From the NCBI GenBank assembly GCA_041170585.1, contig JBEDNN010000051.1, positions 1 to 30,315 of the forward strand: DNA of 30,315 nt, written 5' to 3'. Position 1 is the first letter of the stretch, and every line of letters begins with the position of its first letter. The notes under the pieces were generated by a model, which was not told the DNA's origin, ran no database searches, and was given only the letters and a program-made list of their open reading frames with translations. Positions 7,926 through 15,560 of this stretch are shown here, piece after piece. The stretch is from JBDLSY01 sp041170585. GTDB lineage: Bacteria > Pseudomonadota > Gammaproteobacteria > Burkholderiales > Burkholderiaceae_C. The position numbers were made by a program, and so were the translations under genes.

Positions 7926-7959
7926 TGCTTCATTTATTAGAATTTTATAAATACAAAAA

Positions 7960-7997
7960 TGTAGACGAGTATTTAATAAGTTAAATATTCATCTACA
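7960..7997 (+). terminator. Long hairpin after rpsD, probable terminator or attenuator
   Basis: A 17-base arm, TGTAGACGAGTATTTAA (7960-7976), pairs with TTAAATATTCATCTACA (7981-7997) with one C-A mismatch and one G-U pair around a TAAG loop. It is followed by ATTTTGCCTTT and preceded by AAAAA, as in bidirectional terminators. It starts 35 bases after the rpsD stop. Confidence 0.6.
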
Positions 7998-8169
7998 ATT
8001 TTGCCTTTAATATTTCATCAATGATATTGTTACTTTAGAATAATTTGTTAATTTTTATTATTTTTACTTTAAAATAAATAAATACTACTTACTTATGTTA
8101 AGTAATACACTTTTTTAATTAGATGCTCTAAGTCTCATTAAAACGTTTTAGTAATATCTTTTTAAGATG

Positions 8170-8178
8170 TGCTAAAAT
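8170..8178 (+). promoter_or_regulatory. Extended -10 promoter candidate for rpoA
   Basis: TG (8170-8171), one base, then TAAAAT (8173-8178) forms an extended -10 element about 68 bases before the rpoA start and downstream of the 7960-7997 hairpin. No clear -35 box is present, as is often the case with extended -10 promoters. Confidence 0.4.
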
Positions 8179-8246
8179 ACTATGTTTTAAAATAAAATTG
8201 CGCTGCTCATATTGTAGCTATTATTATTTCCTATAAGGATATCTCT

Positions 8247-9218
8247 ATGCTGAATAATGCTTTGCTTAAGCCAAAAAACATTCAAGTTGAAGCCTTAGGT
8301 CTTTACAGTGCAAGAGTTGTTCTGCAGCCGTTAGAACGAGGTTTTGGTCACACTCTAGGCAATGCTTTACGCCGTATTTTGCTTTCTTCTATGCAAGGGT
8401 ATGCACCTACTGAAGTTTCTATTGTAGGTGTCCTACACGAATATTCAACTATTGACGGTGTTCAAGAAGATGCTGTAGATATTTTATTAAACCTTAAAGG
8501 TATCGTATTTGTACTGCATAACCGTGATGATGTTACTTTAACTATTAATAAAAAAAATGAAGGGATTGTTACTGCTGCTGATATAGAACTTCCACATGAT
8601 GTTGAAATTTTAAATCCAAATCATGTATTAGCGCACATGTCAGGTGGTAGCTTAGAGTTAGAAATTCGGGTTGAAAAAGGCCGTGGGTATGTACCAGGTA
8701 ATTTACGATCATTTCGTGACGACCATTCAACTAAAGTTGGTCGAATTATTATGGATGCTTCATTTAGCCCAATTAAAAAAGTGAGTTATGAGGTTGACAC
8801 TGCCCGTGTTGAGCAACGTACTGATTTAGATAAGTTAATAATGACTATAGAAACAAATGGTTCAATTAGCCCAGAAGAGGCTGTTAAGCAAGCTGCACGG
8901 GTACTAGTTGAGCAAGTAGCTGTCTTTGCTTCTTTAGAAGGTATTGTACAGTCCTTCAACGCACCAGTGGTAGGTATAGAAGTTGACCCAGTTTTATCTA
9001 AACCTGTTGATGATTTAGAATTAACGGTTCGTTCGGCTAACTGTTTAAAAGCTGAAAATATTTTAATGATTGGTGACTTAGTTATCAAAACAGAAAATGA
9101 ATTGTTAAAAACACCTAACTTAGGTCGTAAGTCTTTAAATGAAATTAAAGAAGTCTTAGCCCTACGTGGATTGACACTGGGTATGAAAATATCTAATTGG
9201 CCACCTGTAATCGCTTAA
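8247..9218 (+). CDS. rpoA: RNA polymerase alpha subunit
   Basis: 323 residues (E. coli 329). The N-terminal assembly domain shows RGFGHTLGNALRRILLSSM (residues 31-49). The C-terminal domain (about residues 245-315), which contacts UP elements and activators, shows ELTVRSANCLKAENI and the TPNLGRKSLNEIKEVL helix. Alpha dimerises and nucleates beta and beta-prime assembly. Ribosome-binding site AAGGA lies 7 bases before the ATG. It probably has its own promoter in the 321-base gap upstream. Confidence 0.98.
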   Translation: MLNNALLKPKNIQVEALGLYSARVVLQPLERGFGHTLGNALRRILLSSMQGYAPTEVSIVGVLHEYSTIDGVQEDAVDILLNLKGIVFVLHNRDDVTLTINKKNEGIVTAADIELPHDVEILNPNHVLAHMSGGSLELEIRVEKGRGYVPGNLRSFRDDHSTKVGRIIMDASFSPIKKVSYEVDTARVEQRTDLDKLIMTIETNGSISPEEAVKQAARVLVEQVAVFASLEGIVQSFNAPVVGIEVDPVLSKPVDDLELTVRSANCLKAENILMIGDLVIKTENELLKTPNLGRKSLNEIKEVLALRGLTLGMKISNWPPVIA

Positions 9219-9369
9219 TTCTAATTTTTAATTAGTAGCTATTTATTTAGCTAAACTGAAGTATATTGTGCTGCCATCTACTTCTTTTTTATTCGCAGTA
9301 AACGGCTCCGCTACTTATCATTCAGTTGAGTAGATAGAAGAAGCTGAATTAACATCTAAAGGTATTAAT

Positions 9370-9750
9370 ATGCGTCACGGTAATGGATTACGTAAGTTAA
9401 ATCGTACTAGCAGTCATCGTTTAGCCATGTTACGTAACATGTCTATTTCTTTATTACAACACGAGGCAATTAACACAACTTTGCCCAAAGCAAAAGAGTT
9501 ACGCCGTGTAGTAGAGCCTTTAATTACTTTGGCTAAAGTAGATACTTTGGCTAACCGCCGCTTAGCACACGCTCGTTTACGTGATGATGTAATTGTTACG
9601 AAACTATTTACAGTCTTAGGGCCGCGTTTTGCTAAACGTCTTGGTGGTTATACGAGTATTCTAAAAAACGGCTTTCGTCATGGTGATAAAGCACCTATGG
9701 CATACATGTTCTTAGTTGAAGATGATACAAATAAAGTGAATGCCACTTAA
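9370..9750 (+). CDS. rplQ: 50S ribosomal protein L17
   Basis: 126 residues starting MRHGNGLRKLNRTSSHRLAM, the L17 signature, with the TTLPKAKELRRVVEPLITLAK motif region near residues 38-57. It sits at the bottom of the large subunit near the tunnel exit. It is the last gene of the ribosomal cluster, 151 bases after rpoA, and a strong terminator follows 23 bases after its stop. Confidence 0.98.
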   Translation: MRHGNGLRKLNRTSSHRLAMLRNMSISLLQHEAINTTLPKAKELRRVVEPLITLAKVDTLANRRLAHARLRDDVIVTKLFTVLGPRFAKRLGGYTSILKNGFRHGDKAPMAYMFLVEDDTNKVNAT

Positions 9751-9773
9751 CTCATAGTTTTAGTATGTTAACT

Positions 9774-9799
9774 AAAAGCCAGTACATGCTGGCTTTTTT
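9774..9799 (+). terminator. Intrinsic terminator of the ribosomal cluster
   Basis: AAAAGCCAG (9774-9782), loop TACATG, then CTGGCTTTTTT (9789-9799): a 9-bp stem running straight into six T residues. This is a textbook rho-independent terminator and marks the end of the alpha operon. Confidence 0.9.
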
Positions 9800-10098
9800 C
9801 ATTAAAACACTTTGTTAAAGATATAACTTATATATATTAAAAATATATATTGTATATAGATTAAATATACTAATTTTATATACTGATAATTACATTTTAT
9901 ACCGTTTATATTATTTAAGTTAATATCTAATTGTAGAAAAATTATCATTAAAATATATTTTTATTTTATTAATAATATAAATTAATAACTTTTAATTTAA
10001 ATAGACAATTATTTATTAATAACTTGATATTATAATAAATTAATAACTATAAATTAATAACTTAATAAATTAATAAATATTATATTCTTATTATTAAT
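9800..10098. repeat. Extremely AT-rich spacer with 13-bp repeats before dsbD
   Basis: Nearly devoid of G and C. It contains TAAATTAATAACT at 9978-9990, 10036-10048 and 10050-10062, with a near copy at 10066-10078. No promoter or ribosome-binding site can be singled out in so AT-rich a background, and no gene was found. Confidence 0.6.
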
Positions 10099-12225
10099 AT
10101 GCAGCAATACTTAATTATTGAAAAAAAACAAAAAGTAACTATATTCATAGTACTACTTATAAGTTTGGTTATTTTTAATATAGTTATATCAAGGGTTTGG
10201 GCAAATAGTATTACTATACCTAATTCATATGAAAATAAATCTATTCTTTCCTCTTTATCTACTCAAAATAAGTTTGATGATTTAGAGCCTTTACCAACTG
10301 AGATAGCTTTTAAAACCACTGCTAGTCGTCAAAACGATTTAATTTATATAAGCTTTAAAATAGCACCTAAATACTATCTTTATCAAGAAAAAATTAAACT
10401 AATACTAGATGATCCAAAAGAAAATCAAGTATCTACCTATTATAAAAACTTAAGCAAACCAAATTTTAAAGTACTATCACCTGTTTTTTCTAAAGCTACT
10501 TCACACTATGATGAGACTTTTAAAAAAGAGATGCTCATTTATCGTGACCAATTAACTCTTACTGTACCGCTTAAAGTCGTTAAAAATAAATCCATTCAAT
10601 CATTAAATTTACCTTTGTCTTTAACCGTTTATTCACAAGGATGTGCAGACTTAGGAATCTGTTACCCACCACGTATTCAAAAAATAAATTTTAATGAGCA
10701 ACAAGTGAACGGTACGATTAGTGAGCTAAAAAAAGATCCTTTGCTTGACACTCCTTTATCTGAATTACCACAGTCACCTATTTTATCGGATGGTTTAAAA
10801 ACCACCCCCACTGTTAAAATTACTGATATAACCAATCAAACATCTACTATTACACAATTAATGTATATACAGCCAGTATGGTTATGGGCGTTAGAGTTTG
10901 TTGCCTTAGGTATATTATTGTCGTTTACGCCTTGTGTTTTACCAATGATTCCAATTGTTTTAGCAATGGTATTGAACAAAAAAACAGGACAAGTACTTAC
11001 TACATTACATTCTCTTCAACGTTCGGTAATTTATTTATTTGGAATGTGTTTTAGCTATACTAGTTTAGGTGTTTTAGCTGGTTTGGCAGGTATAGGACTG
11101 GGTGGTTTTTTGCAGAAACCTTGGGTATTAATAGTCTTTGCTGGATTAATGGTCATTATGGCTGGGGCACAATTTAATTGGTACTGTTTGCGTCTACCAG
11201 ATTTTTTACAAACGCGCTTAAATACATATTTACAATCAATTTATTTAGGTAATAAATCGGCTGTTGATTCTAAAAATAATACATCAAATACATCAGATAT
11301 ATCAAAAAATAATTATATCGCCCTATTTATCATGGGAGCATTATCAGCCGTGGTTGTGTCGCCCTGCGTAACACCGCCTTTAGCGGGTATTTTATTGTTT
11401 ATTTCACAGACACAAGATGCCCTAAAAGGTGCTTTGGCTTTATTTAGTCTGTCATTAGGTATGGGGTTGCCGCTACTACTGATTACAATTGGTGGTGCAA
11501 ATAGTTTACCTAAGTCAGGTATTTGGATGCAAAAAGTTAGTTATACTTTTGGTATTTTATTGTTATTAGTTGCGTTATGGACTTTACAATCGCTTATATC
11601 ATCATTATTATTTAGCGTAATATTTGTTGCTTTATTGCTATTATTAGCAGAGCACTTAGGCGCTTTTCATGATACTCAATATTTAGTAACTCGTTCGGCA
11701 CGTTTATTTAAAGCAGTCGCTTTATGTATATTGTGTTGGGCATTTGCAATTATTTTAGGTATTGCTATGGGACATACTAATATACAACGTCCGCTAGGTA
11801 ATTTATCTTTGTTATCGCCGCATTTAATTGAAAAACCTACAGTATTTGAGACCATCTCTAGTGCAAAATTAATGCCATTACTACGCAATAATGTTAATTC
11901 AAACACATCGCCTTATATAGTAGATATTTATGCTGATTGGTGTGTGTCGTGTATTGAGTTTGAACGCCAGACACTCACTGACTCAAGCGTTCAACAGGCT
12001 TTAAAAAAATTTAAACGTCTAAGAGTTGATGTGACAAATAACACTGTTGATGATCAAGCACTTATGAAAAAATTGCAGTTGTTTGGGCCGCCTGCTATTT
12101 TATTTTATTCAGCAGCGGGTCAATCGTTAGGGGAAAGTAGTCAAATCATTGGCTTTAAAAATGCTAAACAATTTTTGCAGCATTTACAAATTATAAATAC
12201 AACTTTGATGAATTTACCTTCATAA
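10099..12225 (+). CDS. dsbD: Thiol:disulfide interchange protein DsbD
   Basis: 708 residues. A signal peptide (about residues 12-35) is followed by the periplasmic alpha domain with its redox pair Cys182/Cys188 (GCADLGICYPP). A membrane domain of about eight helices carries Cys279 (FTPCVLPMIPI) and Cys423 (SPCVTPPLAG). The periplasmic thioredoxin-like gamma domain has Cys615-x2-Cys618 (YADWCVSC). DsbD moves electrons from cytoplasmic thioredoxin to periplasmic DsbC/DsbG and cytochrome c maturation proteins. All six catalytic cysteines are present. A Ser/Asn-rich loop (about 384-405) in the membrane domain looks lineage-specific. No ribosome-binding site is visible. Confidence 0.96.
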   Translation: MQQYLIIEKKQKVTIFIVLLISLVIFNIVISRVWANSITIPNSYENKSILSSLSTQNKFDDLEPLPTEIAFKTTASRQNDLIYISFKIAPKYYLYQEKIKLILDDPKENQVSTYYKNLSKPNFKVLSPVFSKATSHYDETFKKEMLIYRDQLTLTVPLKVVKNKSIQSLNLPLSLTVYSQGCADLGICYPPRIQKINFNEQQVNGTISELKKDPLLDTPLSELPQSPILSDGLKTTPTVKITDITNQTSTITQLMYIQPVWLWALEFVALGILLSFTPCVLPMIPIVLAMVLNKKTGQVLTTLHSLQRSVIYLFGMCFSYTSLGVLAGLAGIGLGGFLQKPWVLIVFAGLMVIMAGAQFNWYCLRLPDFLQTRLNTYLQSIYLGNKSAVDSKNNTSNTSDISKNNYIALFIMGALSAVVVSPCVTPPLAGILLFISQTQDALKGALALFSLSLGMGLPLLLITIGGANSLPKSGIWMQKVSYTFGILLLLVALWTLQSLISSLLFSVIFVALLLLLAEHLGAFHDTQYLVTRSARLFKAVALCILCWAFAIILGIAMGHTNIQRPLGNLSLLSPHLIEKPTVFETISSAKLMPLLRNNVNSNTSPYIVDIYADWCVSCIEFERQTLTDSSVQQALKKFKRLRVDVTNNTVDDQALMKKLQLFGPPAILFYSAAGQSLGESSQIIGFKNAKQFLQHLQIINTTLMNLPS

Positions 12226-12292
12226 TAAAGTTAAGTTTATTTAAAAAAATTTTAAAATTTTATATATGTTAAGTTAAATTTCTATACTTAAT

Positions 12293-12318
12293 AATAAGTA
12301 ATAAGTAATAAGTAATAA
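12293..12318. repeat. Tandem heptamer AATAAGT (3.7 units)
   Basis: Three perfect AATAAGT units plus AATAA lie in the dsbD-dksA gap, about 100 bases before dksA. Similar heptamer arrays with a different unit occur at 18904-18959. Confidence 0.75.
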
Positions 12319-12321
12319 AGT

Positions 12322-12355
12322 TTACGTAAAATAGTTAAACCATCATTTTACGTAA
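12322..12355. promoter_or_regulatory. 11-bp perfect inverted repeat upstream of dksA
   Basis: TTACGTAAAAT (12322-12332) and ATTTTACGTAA (12345-12355) are separated by 12 bases. The core TTACGTAA is itself palindromic, so each arm resembles a dimeric regulator site. Without a U-run it does not look like a terminator. It could be an operator for dksA or a hairpin at the end of the dsbD transcript. Confidence 0.4.
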
Positions 12356-12420
12356 GTCCTAAATAAGTAACCAGTAACAATTAATATTATTAACACAATG
12401 ACTTAAAGTCAGAGGACAGT

Positions 12421-12987
12421 ATGCTAAAAAATAAAAATATCACTATCGCCATTACTAAAACGACCACTAAAACACGTAAAAAAAATGCGATAGATGACCC
12501 TATGGATGCGAGTATTAAAGTCAGCACTAGTGTCAAAGCACCTAATAAAATTCCAACGGCTACTTTAACAGCTACAGATATTATCCCCACTTTGGCCGAA
12601 ATTCAAGCGATGCCTGAATCCGATTATATGTGTACAGCACAATTGCACTATTTTCAATCTATTTTAGAAGGTATGCGACTTGAAATTTTAGCCAATACTG
12701 ATGTAACCTCAGAGCACTTGCGTGATAATGTAGTAGTACCTGACCCTGTAGACCGTGCAACTATTGAAGAAGAGCATGCCATTGAATTACGTACCCGCGA
12801 CCGTGAACGTAAATTACTAAAAAAAATCTCACAAGCTTTAGAGGCAATTGAACGTGGTGAGTATGGTTGGTGTGAAGAAACAGGTGATGCTATTGGTTTA
12901 CGTCGATTGTTGGCGCGTCCAACAGCTACTTTGAGTTTAGAGGCTCAGCAACGCCGTGAATTGAAACAAAAAATGTTTGGTGATTAA
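12421..12987 (+). CDS. dksA: RNA polymerase-binding transcription factor DksA
   Basis: 188 residues. DksA enters the secondary channel of RNA polymerase and, with ppGpp, adjusts rRNA and biosynthetic promoters. The coiled coil (about 68-145) includes the acidic tip DPVDRATIEEEH with Asp108 and Asp111. In the zinc-finger region (YGWCEETG, then ARPTATLSLEAQ) only Cys151 remains of four cysteines, a form common in alpha- and betaproteobacteria. The first 50-55 residues are a Lys/Thr-rich extension not found in the 151-residue E. coli protein. AGAGGA at 12411-12416 is a good ribosome-binding site for this start. Confidence 0.95.
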   Translation: MLKNKNITIAITKTTTKTRKKNAIDDPMDASIKVSTSVKAPNKIPTATLTATDIIPTLAEIQAMPESDYMCTAQLHYFQSILEGMRLEILANTDVTSEHLRDNVVVPDPVDRATIEEEHAIELRTRDRERKLLKKISQALEAIERGEYGWCEETGDAIGLRRLLARPTATLSLEAQQRRELKQKMFGD

Positions 12988-13052
12988 GTCAGTTAATCTC
13001 GCTATTAATTTACCTTACAATATGAGTGATTTAACTCTTAACTTTAATTTAA

Positions 13053-13170
13053 GGTAATGTTCAAATAGCACTGATACAAGAAATTTAATAATTAAGAAGT
13101 AATTAGTAAAATCAGTACGACTGACAATATACTAACATAAATATTGTAAAAATTATAATTTAACATTACC
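13053..13170 (-). mobile_element. MITE-like element, copy 2
   Basis: A 118-bp inverted copy of the GGTAATGTT...AACATTACC family between dksA and the STAS-like gene. It is flanked on both sides by the identical octamer TAATTTAA (13045-13052 and 13171-13178), a perfect 8-bp target duplication. It belongs to the same sequence subgroup as copies 1 and 4 but has a few extra bases in the middle (around CAGTACGACTGA). Confidence 0.9.
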
Positions 13171-13210
13171 TAATTTAAATGTAAACCTTTGATTTTTTTG
13201 CCAAAAAATA

Positions 13211-13238
13211 TTGATACACCTTAATTATTATTTAAGAT
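13211..13238 (+). promoter_or_regulatory. Promoter candidate for the STAS-like gene
   Basis: TTGATA (13211-13216), a 16-base spacer, then TAAGAT (13233-13238). It is five of six and four of six to consensus and lies 36 bases before the start codon, just downstream of MITE copy 2. Confidence 0.4.
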
Positions 13239-13274
13239 ACTTATTTTTATAAAACTCACTAATTATGTTACGCT

Positions 13275-14783
13275 ATGTTACCTTTCTTTAATAAACTTAA
13301 GACTAAAAATAGTCTGTCTCAAGAGAATGAGACAACTATAGGAATGAATAAAGAGTTGCTTAAAATGCAAACCATTCCAGCTGATAAAATAGTCACTAGA
13401 ACTATTCAAAAAAATAATGATGAGCGACCCAATCGTTACAATTCACCTATCGGGGTTGATCCTAAGGCGATGGCAAGAGCGGCTGCTGCACGTATTGATG
13501 CAATTGAGCAAGAAATTGCCTTGGATTTACGGGGTTCAGCAGCAGCAAACATTGGTCTACACCCCAGAGCTAATCAAGTGGCTAGTCGTGCTGGTTTCAA
13601 CCGCATTACACCCCCTAAGGGTGTTAATCCAGTAAAGGAAATTGAAATACCTGCGATGTTTCCTGCAGAAACGAATGCTAATTACACGGTAATGCCTGAA
13701 GTCTCAAATACCTTGATTTTGGGTGATACTAATTTTAGTGATATCATTGAGGTTAAAGAAGTCAGTATGGCACCGGCTGTTGAAGAGGCATCAATTTTAT
13801 ATGCTAATGGGCAGCTAGATGAAGCAATTAAATTATTATTAACAGCATTTAATGATAAAAATGCCTTGGGTAATAGCGAATTTAATGCATACCGCGTACT
13901 GTTTGATTTGTTACGTTATAAAGGAGATTCCCGTACCTTTGATTACTATGCTATTGATTTTGCAACAAAGTTTGAAAAATCTCCACCTGCTTGGGAGTTA
14001 TCAACGCCATTAGAGCCTATTTCTTTAGACAATATTCCCGTATTAGATTTAGGTGAAATTTTAGATGCTAGCATTATTCCTGCTTTAGAGCAGCTTAAAG
14101 TAATTGCTTTGCACCATAAATATATTAGAATTAATGTAGGCAATATAACGAATATTAACTATACAGACGGATTTGGTTGTGAATTATTAATGCGGGTACT
14201 TAATGCATTCGAGAATACTGAATACCAGTTAGAATTAATTGGTACTCAACAATTATTTGGAAAATTATCGCCGTTTATTCAAAATAAACAAGCAGGTGTT
14301 TCTGGTCACTTGTGGTTATTGTATTTAGAAATGTTACGAATGCAAAATCAGCAAGTATTGTTTGACAATATCGCCTTAAGTTTCTCACGTCAATATGAGT
14401 TATCGCCACCTTCATGGCGTTCGCCCGCAAAGCAATTTATCAAAACGAACGATGAATTATCAGCGACTACTATAATTGTTGATCGGCCTGATAGTATTAA
14501 GTTATCGGGTGAAATTTATTCTAAAGGTGCTCATACAGATGGCAATGCTTTAATTAATCAGTTAGCTAAAGGATTGCATGACAATTCAGTAGTAGTATGT
14601 GATTGTCGCGATTTAAAGTTAATTGAATTTGAGGTAGCAGGTCGATTATTAACAGCATTAACTGCATGGTCAGCTGAATTAAAAACAGTAGAGTTTAAAA
14701 ATCTATCTAACCCAATTGCAACTTTATTTGTAGTATTGGGTATTCAACACTTGGCGGTTGTTGAACGCCGTCGTGACGCTTAG
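13275..14783 (+). CDS. Two-module STAS-like protein of unknown function
   Basis: 502 residues with no signal peptide or membrane segment, so probably cytoplasmic. After a low-complexity N-terminus with an Ala-rich helix (residues 62-86), the sequence contains two related modules. Module 1 (about 170-335) has a TPR-like helical stretch ending KFEKSPPAW (232-240), then an alternating beta/alpha stretch resembling a STAS domain (about 255-330). Module 2 (about 344-502) repeats the plan, with QYELSPPSW (373-381) before a second STAS-like stretch (about 397-500). STAS domains usually mediate protein contacts or anti-anti-sigma signalling; no phosphorylatable serine could be assigned with confidence. 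I recognise the type but not a named gene. A terminator-like hairpin follows at 14885-14931. Confidence 0.75.
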   Translation: MLPFFNKLKTKNSLSQENETTIGMNKELLKMQTIPADKIVTRTIQKNNDERPNRYNSPIGVDPKAMARAAAARIDAIEQEIALDLRGSAAANIGLHPRANQVASRAGFNRITPPKGVNPVKEIEIPAMFPAETNANYTVMPEVSNTLILGDTNFSDIIEVKEVSMAPAVEEASILYANGQLDEAIKLLLTAFNDKNALGNSEFNAYRVLFDLLRYKGDSRTFDYYAIDFATKFEKSPPAWELSTPLEPISLDNIPVLDLGEILDASIIPALEQLKVIALHHKYIRINVGNITNINYTDGFGCELLMRVLNAFENTEYQLELIGTQQLFGKLSPFIQNKQAGVSGHLWLLYLEMLRMQNQQVLFDNIALSFSRQYELSPPSWRSPAKQFIKTNDELSATTIIVDRPDSIKLSGEIYSKGAHTDGNALINQLAKGLHDNSVVVCDCRDLKLIEFEVAGRLLTALTAWSAELKTVEFKNLSNPIATLFVVLGIQHLAVVERRRDA

Positions 14784-14884
14784 TAGCTTAATTGTCGTAT
14801 TAGTGAGTTTAACCATAAGTAGTAACTTATAAATGAAAATGAGTGTTTATAAAGTCATTTACAAAAATTATTTTTTATTTGAGC

Positions 14885-14931
14885 TTTCACTTGAGACTTT
14901 ATCTGAAATTTCAAGTGAAATCAATTTTTTT
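14885..14931 (+). terminator. Terminator-like hairpin after the STAS-like gene
   Basis: TTTCACTTGA (14885-14894) pairs perfectly with TCAAGTGAAA (14911-14920) across a 16-base loop, followed by TCA and a run of seven or more T (14925-14931). The loop is longer than ideal. The right arm coincides with the last codons of the minus-strand remnant. Confidence 0.55.
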
Positions 14932-15033
14932 CAAAAGCAAAAATAACACACAGAACAGCATAATAGCACCTAAAATATGTTTAATGCTATGCCCGCTTAT
15001 TAATCCTGTAGCTTCATAAATAAATAAAATCAG
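14911..15033 (-). pseudogene. C-terminal remnant of a ceramidase-like membrane protein
   Basis: Forty codons are open on the minus strand and end at TGA (14911-14913). They read a short segment with EATGLISGHSIKHILGAIM followed by a hydrophobic helix and KKIDFT. The ISGHSIKH pattern in front of a final membrane helix resembles the C-terminus of the bacterial alkaline-ceramidase-like family, where SGHxLKH is conserved. The frame runs straight into MITE copy 3 at 15033 and meets a stop inside it. No matching upstream part was found beyond the element. The gene is therefore truncated, and the family assignment rests on this short match. Confidence 0.5.
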
Positions 15034-15141
15034 GTAATTTTAACTTTTATAATATTTATACTGGTGCAGTAGCCTGTTGATTTTACTGGTTACTTCTTAA
15101 GTATTAAATTTCTTTTATCAGTGATATTTTTAACATTCTCC
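15033..15141 (+). mobile_element. MITE-like element, copy 3 (degenerate)
   Basis: 109 bases aligned end to end with the family. The left end has lost about six bases (GGTAAT joined directly to TTTAAC), and the right end reads AACATTCTCC instead of AACATTACC. No target duplication is left. Its middle (TACTGGTGCAGTAGCCTG) matches copy 5 rather than copies 1, 2 and 4, so it represents a second subgroup. Confidence 0.75.
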
Positions 15142-15397
15142 AAAATTATTATAGAAAAAAATAACATGCAACCTTCCTAAAGATTTTATTGAAAAAACAT
15201 TAAAAAAAGCCTACTAAGGACAGACGTTAAAGGCGAGTAGATAAAAGAAAAATAATTAAAAAATGAAAAAGCAAGTAAGCCTTTTGCCAATGATGCTATA
15301 GCTGTTAGTAATCTTCAATCTTGTTAGTGAGTATAAAAGTAGGTAAAAAACCATATTTTGTATTGCTGTTTTATATTATTGGTTATTATAAATAATA

Positions 15398-15510
15398 GGT
15401 AATGTTAAATTTTAACTTTTACAGTATTTATGTTGTTATGTTGTCTTATTGATTTACTAACTACTTCTTAATTATTAAATTTATTGTATCAGTGCTATTT
15501 GAACATTACC
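15398..15510 (+). mobile_element. MITE-like element, copy 4
   Basis: 113 bases with intact GGTAATGTT and AACATTACC ends and a perfect 8-bp target duplication, AAATAATA, at 15390-15397 and 15511-15518. The left 38 bases are identical to copy 1. It ends 50 bases before the uvrB start codon, so it lies in or next to the uvrB promoter region. Confidence 0.9.
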
Positions 15511-15560
15511 AAATAATATAAGTTTACCGATGAAATACTTAATTAGGCTATCATTAGGTT

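Larger units (their letters stand above)
7926..8246. other. rpsD-rpoA gap (321 bases)
   Basis: An unusually long AT-rich gap inside the alpha operon. It holds a strong hairpin at 7960-7997 just after rpsD and an extended -10 motif at 8170-8178 before rpoA; no coding sequence was found. AAGGA at 8235-8239 is the ribosome-binding site of rpoA. Confidence 0.6.
14784..15560. other. 777-base gene-poor region before uvrB
   Basis: Contains a terminator-like hairpin (14885-14931), a minus-strand remnant of a membrane-protein gene (14911-15033) and two MITE copies (15033-15141 and 15398-15510). The stretch 15142-15389 between the MITEs holds no open frame of note and no recognisable RNA; it looks like decayed sequence. 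Confidence 0.7.

Noticed and set aside
8786..9088. Minus-strand 100-codon frame within rpoA
   Set aside because: Antisense to a fully conserved gene, with Ser/Thr-rich composition typical of shadow frames.
12390..12590. Minus-strand 66-codon frame encoding a very hydrophobic peptide, antisense to dksA
   Set aside because: The hydrophobicity comes from the Lys/Thr-rich codons of the dksA extension read in reverse, and it has no ribosome-binding site; a toxin-like peptide was considered but is unsupported.
15142..15389. Possible remnant of an M48-type peptidase (minus-strand SPLTSVLSR, or plus-strand ANDAIA)
   Set aside because: Both strands give equally weak short resemblances, with stops nearby, so chance is the best explanation.
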